A stretch of DNA of 64,000 nt from Bimastos eiseni (taxonomy: Eukaryota > Annelida > Clitellata > Crassiclitellata > Lumbricidae), in the NCBI GenBank assembly GCA_959347315.1, contig OY365817.1, forward strand, positions 126,501-190,500, written 5' to 3'. Below, piece after piece: positions 1 to 9,389 of the stretch. The notes beneath the pieces are model-generated. The model made no database searches and had not been told where the DNA came from. It saw nothing but the letters and a program-made list of their open reading frames with translations. Both the position numbers and the translations under genes were made by a program. Position 1 is the stretch's first letter, and every line of letters begins with the position of its first letter.

Positions 1-44
1 AGAGCAAGTCGCATTCTCAAGGAAAACACTGGACTAACTTATTC

Positions 45-110
45 AAAGCCTTGTGAAAGTACGCAATACAAAATCGATCAAAACTCTAAAACTAAATGAG
101 CAAATGAAAA
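45..110. other. Closely spaced A-tracts, possible intrinsic curvature
   Basis: On this strand, A-tracts of three or more begin at monomer positions 45, 56, 70, 80, 88, 94, 102 and 107, several of them 10-11 bp apart. Such phasing bends DNA in many satellites. The pattern is repeated in each monomer. Curvature is inferred, not computed. Confidence 0.5.
76..84 (+). promoter_or_regulatory. Weak RNA polymerase III B-box-like match GATCAAAAC
   Basis: GATCAAAAC fits the short B-box consensus GWTCRANNC and is present in almost every monomer, about 30 bp before the T-run of some classes. The best A-box-like sequence upstream (TGGACTAACTT at 30-40) misses conserved positions. A degenerate 9-mer of this kind is expected by chance in roughly one of twelve 173-bp sequences, counting both strands. 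I record it as a resemblance, not a promoter. Confidence 0.15.
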
Positions 111-120
111 TATTTTTTCA
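105..120. other. Inverted repeat TGAAAA-TATT-TTTTCA in T-run monomers
   Basis: In monomers with the six-T run, positions 105-110 (TGAAAA) are the reverse complement of 115-120 (TTTTCA), with a 4-base spacer. It recurs in every monomer of this class. Whether it forms a hairpin or cruciform is inference. Confidence 0.7.
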
Positions 121-973
121 GAATTGGGATGGCAGTAGGTCCACAAAGATGCTGGATGAAAATTATGGGGTTTAGAGCAAGTCGCATTTTCAAGGAAAAC
201 ACTGGACTAGCTTATTCAAAGCCTTGTGAAAGTACGCAATACAAAATCGATCAAAACTCTGAAACTAAATGAGCAAATGAAAATATTTTTGCAGAATTGG
301 GATGGCAGTAGGTCCACAAAGATGCTGGATGAAAATTATGGGGTTTAGAGCAAGTCGCATTTTCAAGAAAAACACTGGACTAGCTTATTCAAAGCCTTGT
401 GAAAGTACGCAATACAAAATCGATCAAAACTCTGAAACTAAATGAGCAAATGAAAATATTTTTGCAGATTTGTGATGGCAGTAGATCCACACGGATGCTG
501 GATGAAAATTATGGGGTTTAGAGCAAGTCGCATTCTCAAGGAAAACACTGGACTAACTTATTCAAAGCCTTGTGAAAGTACGTAATACAAAATCGATCAA
601 AACTCTGAAACTAAATGAGCAAATGAAAATATTTTTGCAGAATTGGGATGGCAGTAGGTCCACACGGATGCTGGATGAAAATTATGGGGTTTAGAGCAAG
701 TCGCATTTTCAAGAAAAACACTGGACTAGCTTATTCAAAGCCTTGTGAAAGTACGCAATACAAAATCGATCAAAACTCTGAAACTAAATGAGCAAATGAA
801 AATATTTATGCAAAATCTTGATGGCAGTAGATCCACACGGATGCTGGATGAAAATTATGGGGTTTAGAGCAAGTCGCATTCGCAAAGAAAACACTGGACT
901 AACTTATTCAAAGCCTTGTGAAAGTACGCAATACAAAATCGATCAAAACTCTGAAACTAAATGAGCAAATGAA

Positions 974-992
974 AATATTTATGCAAAATATT
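974..992. other. 7-bp inverted repeat in TTTATGCAAAATATTG monomers
   Basis: AATATTT (974-980) and AAATATT (986-992) are perfect reverse complements around the loop ATGCA. It sits at monomer positions 109-127, overlapping the site of the other class's inverted repeat. The AAATCTTG class breaks one pair. The TTTATGAAAAATATTG variant near 33,440, 38,284 and 43,300 changes only the loop. Confidence 0.7.
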
Positions 993-1102
993 GATGGCAG
1001 TAGATCCACACGGATGCTGGATGAGAATTATGGGGTTTAGAGCAAGTCGCATTTTCAAGGAAAACACTGGACTAACTTATTCAAAGCCTTGTGAAAGTAC
1101 GT

Positions 1103-4100
1103 AATACAAAATCGATCAAAACTCTGAAACTAAATGAGCAAATGAAAATATTTATGCAAAATATTGATGGCAGTAGATCCACACGGATGCTGGATGAAAA
1201 TTATGGGGTTTAGAGCAAGTCGCATTCTCAAGGAAAACACTGAACTAACTTATTCAAAGCCTTGTGAAAGTACGCAATACAAAATCGATCAAAACTCTAA
1301 AACTAAATGAGCAAATGAAAATATTTTTTCAGTATTGGGATGGCAGTAGGTCCACAAAGATGCTGGATGAAAATTATGGGGTTTAGAGCAAGTCGCATTT
1401 TGAAGAAAAACACTGGACTAGCTTATTCAAAGCCTTGTTAAAGAACGCAATACAAAATCGATCAAAACTCTGAAACTAAATGAGCAAATGAAAATATCTT
1501 TGCAGAATTGGGATGGCAGTAGGTCCACAAAGATGCTGGATGAAAATTATGGGGTTTAGAGCAAGTCGCATTTTCAAGAAAAACACTGGACTAGCTTATT
1601 CAAAGCCTTGTGAAAGTACGCAATACAAAATCGATCAAAACTCTGAAACTAAATGAGCAAATGAAAATATTTTTGCAGATTTGTGATGGCAGTAGATCCA
1701 CACGGATGCTGGATGAAAATTATGGGGTTTAGAGCAAGTCGCATTCTCAAGGAAAACACTGAACTAACTTATTCAAAGCCTTGTGAAAGTACGCAATACA
1801 AAATCGATCAAAACTCTAAAACTAAATGAGCAAATGAAAATATTTTTTCAGTATTGGGATGGCAGTAGGTCCACAAAGATGCTGGATGAAAATTATGGGG
1901 TTTAGAGCAAGTCGCATTTTCAAGAAAAACACTGGACTAGCTTATTCAAAGCCTTGTGAAAGTACGCAATACAAAATCGATCAAAACTCTGAAACTAAAT
2001 GAGCAAATGAAAATATTTTTGCAGATTTGTGATGGCAGTAGATCCACACGGATGCTGGATGAAAATTATGGGGTTTAGAGCAAGTCGCATTCTCAAGGAA
2101 AACACTGGACTAACTTATTCAAAGCCTTGTGAAAGTACGCAATACAAAATCGATCAAAACTCTGAAACTAAATGAGCAAATGAAAATATTTTTGCAGAAT
2201 TGGGATGGCAGTAGGTCCACACGGATGCTGGATGAAAATTATGGGGTTTAGAGCAAGTCGCATTTTCAAGAAAAACACTGGACTAACTTATTCAAAGCCT
2301 TGTGAAAGTACGCAATCGATCAAAACTCTGAAACTAAATGAGCAAATGAAAATATTTTTGCAGAATTGTGATGGCAGTAGGTCCACACAGATTCTGGATG
2401 AAATATATGGGGTTTAGAGCAAGTCGCATTTTCAAGAAAAACACTGGACTAACTTATTCAAAGCCTTGTGAAAGTACGTAATACAAAATCGATCAAAACT
2501 CTAAAACTAAATGAGCAAATGAAAATATTTTTTCAGAATTGGGATGGCAGTAGGTCCACAAAGATGCTGGATGAAAATTATGGGGTTTAGAGCAAGTCGC
2601 ATTTTCAAGAAAAACACTGGACTAGCTTATTCAAAGCCTTGTGAAAGTACGCAATACAAAATCGATCAAAACTCTAAAACTAAATGAGCAAATGAAAATA
2701 TTTTTTCAGAATTGGGATGGCAGTAGGTCCACAAAGATGCTGGATGAAAATTATGGGGTTTAGAGCAAGTCGCATTCTCAAGAAAAACACTGGACTAGCT
2801 TATTCAAAGCCTTGTGAAAGTACGCAATACAAAATCGATCAAAACTCTAAAACTAAATGAGCAAATGAAAATATTTATGCAAAATATTGATGGCAGTAGA
2901 TCCACACGGATGCTGGATGAAAATTATGGGGTTTAGAGCAAGTCGCATTCTCAAGGAAAACACTGGACTAACTTATTCAAAGCCATGTGAAAGTACGCAA
3001 TACAAAATCGATCAAAACTCTGAAACTAAATGAGCAAATGAAAATATTTTTGCAGAATTGTGATGGCAGTAGGTCCACACAGATGCTGGATGAAAATTAT
3101 GGGGTTTAGAGCAAGTTCCATTTTCAAGAAAAACACTGGACTAACTTATTCAAAGCCTTGTGAAAGTACGCAATACAAAATCGATCAAAACTCTGAAACT
3201 AAATGAGCAAATGAAAATATTTTTGCAAAATCTTGATGGCAGTAGATCCACAAAGATGCTGGATGAAAATTATGGGGTTTAGAGCAAGTCGCATTTTCAA
3301 GAAAAACACTGGACTAGCTTATTCAAAGCCTTGTGAAAGTACGCAATACAAAATCGATCAAAACTCTAAAACTAAATGAGCAAATGAAAATATTTTTTCA
3401 GAATTGGGATGGCAGTAGGTCCACAAAGATGCTGGATGAAAATTATGGGGTTTAGAGCAAGTCGCATTCTCAAGAAAAACACTGGACTAGCTTATTCAAA
3501 GCCTTGTGAAAGTACGCAATACAAAATCGATCAAAACTCTGAAACTAAATGAGCAAATGAAACTATTTTTGCAGAATTGTGATGGCAGTAGGTCCACACA
3601 GATTCTGGATGAAATATATGGGGTTTAGAGCAAGTCGCATTTTCAAGAAAAACACTGGACTAACTTATTCAAAGCCTTATGAAAGTACGCAATACAAAAT
3701 CGATCAAAACTCTGAAACTAAATGAGCAAATGAAAATATTTTTGCAGATTTGTGATGGCAGTAGATCCACACGGATGCTGGATGAAAATTATGGGGTTTA
3801 GAGCAAGTCGCATTCTCAAGGAAAACACTGGACTAACTTATTCAAAGCCTTGTGAAAGTACGCAATACAAAATCGATCAAAACTCTAAAACTAAATGAGC
3901 AAATGAAAATATTTTTGCAGAATTGGGATGGCAGTAGGTCCACAAAGATGCTGGATGAAAATTATGGGGTTTAGAGCAAGTCGCATTTTCAAGAAAAACA
4001 CTGGACTAGCTTATTCAAAGCCTTGTGAAAGTACGCAATACAAAATCGATCAAAACTCTGAAACTAAATGAGCAAATGAAAATATTTTTGCAGATTTGTG

Positions 4101-4176
4101 ATGGCAGTAGATCCACACGGATGCTGGATGAAAATTATGGGGTTTAGAGCAAGTCGCATTCTCAAGGAAAACACTG
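1103..4176. repeat. 21-monomer HOR, copy a (matches 4729-7802)
   Basis: The match to 4729-7802 has a 3,626-bp offset, that is 21 monomers minus one 7-bp deletion. It begins just after a T/C difference at 1102 against 4728 (ACGTAAT against ACGCAAT) and ends at a G/A difference at 4177 against 7803. The segment is somewhat shorter than one period because of the exchange junction near 7.6-7.8 kb. It carries the 166-bp monomer at 2250. Confidence 0.86.
2250..2415 (+). repeat. 166-bp deletion monomer, copy 1
   Basis: The usual CGCAATACAAAATCGATC becomes CGCAATCGATC, a 7-bp loss between two AAT direct repeats (AAT-ACAA-AAT), which is typical of replication slippage. The ATCGAT site is kept. The same monomer has the AATTGTG, CACACAGATTCTGG and ATATATGG tail. 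The deletion opens a spurious reading frame of 70 codons beginning in the preceding monomer. I do not regard it as a gene: the frame lacks any recognisable domain and depends only on the indel. Confidence 0.95.
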
Positions 4177-5124
4177 GACTAACTTATTCAAAGCCTTGTG
4201 AAAGTACGTAATACAAAATCGATCAAAACTCTGAAACTAAATGAGCAAATGAAAATATTTTTGCAGAATTGGGATGGCAGTAGGTCCACACGGATGCTGG
4301 ATGAAAATTATGGGGTTTAGAGCAAGTCGCATTTTCAAGAAAAACACTGGACTAGCTTATTCAAAGCCTTGTGAAAGTACGCAATACAAAATCGATCAAA
4401 ACTCTGAAACTAAATGAGCAAATGAAAATATTTTTGCAGAATTGGGATGGCAGTAGGTCCACACGGAAGCTGGATGAGAATTATGGGGTTTAGAGCAAGT
4501 CGCATTTTCAAGAAAAACACTGGACTAACTTATTCAAAGCCTTGTGAAAGTACGCAATACAAAATCGATCAAAACTCTGAAACGAAATGAGCAAATGAAA
4601 ATATTTTTGCAGAATTGTGATGGCAGTAGGTCCACACAGATTCTGGATGAAATATATGGGGTTTAGAGCAAGTCGCATTTTCAAGAAAAACACTGGACTA
4701 ACTTATTCAAAGCCTTGTGAAAGTACGCAATACAAAATCGATCAAAACTCTGAAACTAAATGAGCAAATGAAAATATTTATGCAAAATATTGATGGCAGT
4801 AGATCCACACGGATGCTGGATGAAAATTATGGGGTTTAGAGCAAGTCGCATTCTCAAGGAAAACACTGAACTAACTTATTCAAAGCCTTGTGAAAGTACG
4901 CAATACAAAATCGATCAAAACTCTAAAACTAAATGAGCAAATGAAAATATTTTTTCAGTATTGGGATGGCAGTAGGTCCACAAAGATGCTGGATGAAAAT
5001 TATGGGGTTTAGAGCAAGTCGCATTTTGAAGAAAAACACTGGACTAGCTTATTCAAAGCCTTGTTAAAGAACGCAATACAAAATCGATCAAAACTCTGAA
5101 ACTAAATGAGCAAATGAAAATATC

Positions 5125-6878
5125 TTTGCAGAATTGGGATGGCAGTAGGTCCACAAAGATGCTGGATGAAAATTATGGGGTTTAGAGCAAGTCGCATTTT
5201 CAAGAAAAACACTGGACTAGCTTATTCAAAGCCTTGTGAAAGTACGCAATACAAAATCGATCAAAACTCTGAAACTAAATGAGCAAATGAAAATATTTTT
5301 GCAGATTTGTGATGGCAGTAGATCCACACGGATGCTGGATGAAAATTATGGGGTTTAGAGCAAGTCGCATTCTCAAGGAAAACACTGAACTAACTTATTC
5401 AAAGCCTTGTGAAAGTACGCAATACAAAATCGATCAAAACTCTAAAACTAAATGAGCAAATGAAAATATTTTTTCAGTATTGGGATGGCAGTAGGTCCAC
5501 AAAGATGCTGGATGAAAATTATGGGGTTTAGAGCAAGTCGCATTTTCAAGAAAAACACTGGACTAGCTTATTCAAAGCCTTGTGAAAGTACGCAATACAA
5601 AATCGATCAAAACTCTGAAACTAAATGAGCAAATGAAAATATTTTTGCAGATTTGTGATGGCAGTAGATCCACACGGATGCTGGATGAAAATTATGGGGT
5701 TTAGAGCAAGTCGCATTCTCAAGGAAAACACTGGACTAACTTATTCAAAGCCTTGTGAAAGTACGCAATACAAAATCGATCAAAACTCTGAAACTAAATG
5801 AGCAAATGAAAATATTTTTGCAGAATTGGGATGGCAGTAGGTCCACACGGATGCTGGATGAAAATTATGGGGTTTAGAGCAAGTCGCATTTTCAAGAAAA
5901 ACACTGGACTAACTTATTCAAAGCCTTGTGAAAGTACGCAATCGATCAAAACTCTGAAACTAAATGAGCAAATGAAAATATTTTTGCAGAATTGTGATGG
6001 CAGTAGGTCCACACAGATTCTGGATGAAATATATGGGGTTTAGAGCAAGTCGCATTTTCAAGAAAAACACTGGACTAACTTATTCAAAGCCTTGTGAAAG
6101 TACGTAATACAAAATCGATCAAAACTCTAAAACTAAATGAGCAAATGAAAATATTTTTTCAGAATTGGGATGGCAGTAGGTCCACAAAGATGCTGGATGA
6201 AAATTATGGGGTTTAGAGCAAGTCGCATTTTCAAGAAAAACACTGGACTAGCTTATTCAAAGCCTTGTGAAAGTACGCAATACAAAATCGATCAAAACTC
6301 TAAAACTAAATGAGCAAATGAAAATATTTTTTCAGAATTGGGATGGCAGTAGGTCCACAAAGATGCTGGATGAAAATTATGGGGTTTAGAGCAAGTCGCA
6401 TTCTCAAGAAAAACACTGGACTAGCTTATTCAAAGCCTTGTGAAAGTACGCAATACAAAATCGATCAAAACTCTAAAACTAAATGAGCAAATGAAAATAT
6501 TTATGCAAAATATTGATGGCAGTAGATCCACACGGATGCTGGATGAAAATTATGGGGTTTAGAGCAAGTCGCATTCTCAAGGAAAACACTGGACTAACTT
6601 ATTCAAAGCCATGTGAAAGTACGCAATACAAAATCGATCAAAACTCTGAAACTAAATGAGCAAATGAAAATATTTTTGCAGAATTGTGATGGCAGTAGGT
6701 CCACACAGATGCTGGATGAAAATTATGGGGTTTAGAGCAAGTTCCATTTTCAAGAAAAACACTGGACTAACTTATTCAAAGCCTTGTGAAAGTACGCAAT
6801 ACAAAATCGATCAAAACTCTGAAACTAAATGAGCAAATGAAAATATTTTTGCAAAATCTTGATGGCAGTAGATCCACA
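5125..6878. repeat. HOR segment duplicated at 7540-9293 (14-monomer offset)
   Basis: This segment matches 7540-9293 at a 2,415-bp offset (14 monomers minus 7 bp). The left limit is a C at 5124 (TATCTTT) against T at 7539, and the right limit is CCACAAAG at 6875 against CCACACGG at 9290. The 14-monomer spacing is seven monomers short of the 21-monomer unit and is best read as a contracted HOR produced by unequal exchange. Confidence 0.84.
5876..6041 (+). repeat. 166-bp deletion monomer, copy 2
   Basis: Same 7-bp deletion and tail, 3,626 bp after copy 1 (21 monomers). Confidence 0.95.
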
Positions 6879-7539
6879 AAGATGCTGGATGAAAATTATG
6901 GGGTTTAGAGCAAGTCGCATTTTCAAGAAAAACACTGGACTAGCTTATTCAAAGCCTTGTGAAAGTACGCAATACAAAATCGATCAAAACTCTAAAACTA
7001 AATGAGCAAATGAAAATATTTTTTCAGAATTGGGATGGCAGTAGGTCCACAAAGATGCTGGATGAAAATTATGGGGTTTAGAGCAAGTCGCATTCTCAAG
7101 AAAAACACTGGACTAGCTTATTCAAAGCCTTGTGAAAGTACGCAATACAAAATCGATCAAAACTCTGAAACTAAATGAGCAAATGAAACTATTTTTGCAG
7201 AATTGTGATGGCAGTAGGTCCACACAGATTCTGGATGAAATATATGGGGTTTAGAGCAAGTCGCATTTTCAAGAAAAACACTGGACTAACTTATTCAAAG
7301 CCTTATGAAAGTACGCAATACAAAATCGATCAAAACTCTGAAACTAAATGAGCAAATGAAAATATTTTTGCAGATTTGTGATGGCAGTAGATCCACACGG
7401 ATGCTGGATGAAAATTATGGGGTTTAGAGCAAGTCGCATTCTCAAGGAAAACACTGGACTAACTTATTCAAAGCCTTGTGAAAGTACGCAATACAAAATC
7501 GATCAAAACTCTAAAACTAAATGAGCAAATGAAAATATT

Positions 7540-9293
7540 TTTGCAGAATTGGGATGGCAGTAGGTCCACAAAGATGCTGGATGAAAATTATGGGGTTTAG
7601 AGCAAGTCGCATTTTCAAGAAAAACACTGGACTAGCTTATTCAAAGCCTTGTGAAAGTACGCAATACAAAATCGATCAAAACTCTGAAACTAAATGAGCA
7701 AATGAAAATATTTTTGCAGATTTGTGATGGCAGTAGATCCACACGGATGCTGGATGAAAATTATGGGGTTTAGAGCAAGTCGCATTCTCAAGGAAAACAC
7801 TGAACTAACTTATTCAAAGCCTTGTGAAAGTACGCAATACAAAATCGATCAAAACTCTAAAACTAAATGAGCAAATGAAAATATTTTTTCAGTATTGGGA
7901 TGGCAGTAGGTCCACAAAGATGCTGGATGAAAATTATGGGGTTTAGAGCAAGTCGCATTTTCAAGAAAAACACTGGACTAGCTTATTCAAAGCCTTGTGA
8001 AAGTACGCAATACAAAATCGATCAAAACTCTGAAACTAAATGAGCAAATGAAAATATTTTTGCAGATTTGTGATGGCAGTAGATCCACACGGATGCTGGA
8101 TGAAAATTATGGGGTTTAGAGCAAGTCGCATTCTCAAGGAAAACACTGGACTAACTTATTCAAAGCCTTGTGAAAGTACGCAATACAAAATCGATCAAAA
8201 CTCTGAAACTAAATGAGCAAATGAAAATATTTTTGCAGAATTGGGATGGCAGTAGGTCCACACGGATGCTGGATGAAAATTATGGGGTTTAGAGCAAGTC
8301 GCATTTTCAAGAAAAACACTGGACTAACTTATTCAAAGCCTTGTGAAAGTACGCAATCGATCAAAACTCTGAAACTAAATGAGCAAATGAAAATATTTTT
8401 GCAGAATTGTGATGGCAGTAGGTCCACACAGATTCTGGATGAAATATATGGGGTTTAGAGCAAGTCGCATTTTCAAGAAAAACACTGGACTAACTTATTC
8501 AAAGCCTTGTGAAAGTACGTAATACAAAATCGATCAAAACTCTAAAACTAAATGAGCAAATGAAAATATTTTTTCAGAATTGGGATGGCAGTAGGTCCAC
8601 AAAGATGCTGGATGAAAATTATGGGGTTTAGAGCAAGTCGCATTTTCAAGAAAAACACTGGACTAGCTTATTCAAAGCCTTGTGAAAGTACGCAATACAA
8701 AATCGATCAAAACTCTAAAACTAAATGAGCAAATGAAAATATTTTTTCAGAATTGGGATGGCAGTAGGTCCACAAAGATGCTGGATGAAAATTATGGGGT
8801 TTAGAGCAAGTCGCATTCTCAAGAAAAACACTGGACTAGCTTATTCAAAGCCTTGTGAAAGTACGCAATACAAAATCGATCAAAACTCTAAAACTAAATG
8901 AGCAAATGAAAATATTTATGCAAAATATTGATGGCAGTAGATCCACACGGATGCTGGATGAAAATTATGGGGTTTAGAGCAAGTCGCATTCTCAAGGAAA
9001 ACACTGGACTAACTTATTCAAAGCCATGTGAAAGTACGCAATACAAAATCGATCAAAACTCTGAAACTAAATGAGCAAATGAAAATATTTTTGCAGAATT
9101 GTGATGGCAGTAGGTCCACACAGATGCTGGATGAAAATTATGGGGTTTAGAGCAAGTTCCATTTTCAAGAAAAACACTGGACTAACTTATTCAAAGCCTT
9201 GTGAAAGTACGCAATACAAAATCGATCAAAACTCTGAAACTAAATGAGCAAATGAAAATATTTTTGCAAAATCTTGATGGCAGTAGATCCACA
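7540..9293. repeat. Contracted HOR: second copy at 14-monomer offset
   Basis: From 7540 the sequence follows the register of 5125-6878, while up to 7802 it also follows the 3,626-bp register. The overlap 7540-7802 is where both parental registers are identical. The 166-bp monomer in this copy starts at 8291. After 9293 the sequence changes register again: CCACACGG and CATTTTGAAG replace the expected CCACAAAG and CATTTTCAAG. Confidence 0.84.
8291..8456 (+). repeat. 166-bp deletion monomer, copy 3
   Basis: Same deletion, only 2,415 bp (14 monomers) after copy 2, which reveals the contracted HOR. Confidence 0.95.
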
Positions 9294-9389
9294 CGGATGC
9301 TGGATGAAAATTATGGGGTTTAGAGCAAGTCGCATTTTGAAGAAAAACACTGGACTAACTTATTCAAAGCCTTGTGAAAGTACGCAATA

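Larger units (their letters stand above)
1..173 (+). repeat. Reference satellite monomer (class with T-run and AATTGGG)
   Basis: This copy sets the monomer numbering used throughout. Landmarks are AGAGCAAGTCGCATT at 1-15, the near-invariant stretch TTATTCAAAGCC at 39-50, the single ATCGAT palindrome at 73-78, the A-rich stretch 80-110, the six-T run at 113-118, GAATTGGGATGGCAG at 121-135, GGTCCACAAAGATGCTGG at 138-155 and TATGGGGTTT at 164-173. Recurrent variant positions are 16-18, 22, 32, 37, 64, 88, 116-128, 135, 139, 146-147, 151 and 162-163. Positions 38-60 and 65-87 change rarely. The start phase is arbitrary, because a tandem array has no intrinsic first base. Confidence 0.95.
1..7802. 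repeat. Long duplicated block, copy 1 (partner at 12948-20749)
   Basis: Base 1 aligns with 12,948 and the match continues at a constant 12,947-bp offset, which equals 75 monomers minus four 7-bp deletions. All markers compared by eye agree, including the rare CGCAAAGAAAAC monomer near 868, GATGAGAATTATGG near 1020, the 166-bp monomers at 2250 and 5876, and AAACGAAATG near 4580. The match stops at 7803 (A here, G at 20,750). The true left end lies outside the window, so the duplication may be longer. Confidence 0.88.
4729..7802. repeat. 21-monomer HOR, copy b (matches 1103-4176)
   Basis: Copy b of the 3,626-bp HOR. It holds the 166-bp monomer at 5876 and the same class order, including TATCTTTGCAG near 5121, AAGTTCCATTTTC near 6741 and the GAAACTATTTTT monomer near 7187. 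Its last 263 bp (7540-7802) are shared with a second alignment register, which places an exchange junction there. Confidence 0.86.

Noticed and set aside
1..173. CENP-B box in the monomer
   Set aside because: No match to the core TTCGNNNNANNCGGG was seen on either strand of the monomer classes read. The CATTCGCAAAG variant has TTCG but not the rest.
164..173. G-quadruplex potential of the GGGG run
   Set aside because: Only one G-run of four per 173 bp on this strand, too far apart for an intramolecular quadruplex.
168..176. Telomere-like GGGTTTAG at each monomer junction
   Set aside because: Only one unit of the plant-type telomere repeat per 173 bp, embedded in unrelated sequence and not tandem. 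An 8-base match is expected by chance.
2205..2417. 70-codon plus-strand reading frame repeated nine times (also at 5831, 8246, 11699, 15152, 18778, 22404, 22916, 26021)
   Set aside because: It exists only because the 7-bp deletion joins frames across a monomer boundary. It shows no domain or signal peptide, and the rest of the array has stops in all frames.
4508..4693. 61-codon minus-strand frames at 4508, 10376, 17455, 21081, 49255, 50812 and 52023
   Set aside because: They arise from single substitutions that remove a stop (AAACGAAATG or GAAAATAAATG). There is no domain, and the frames overlap ordinary monomer boundaries.
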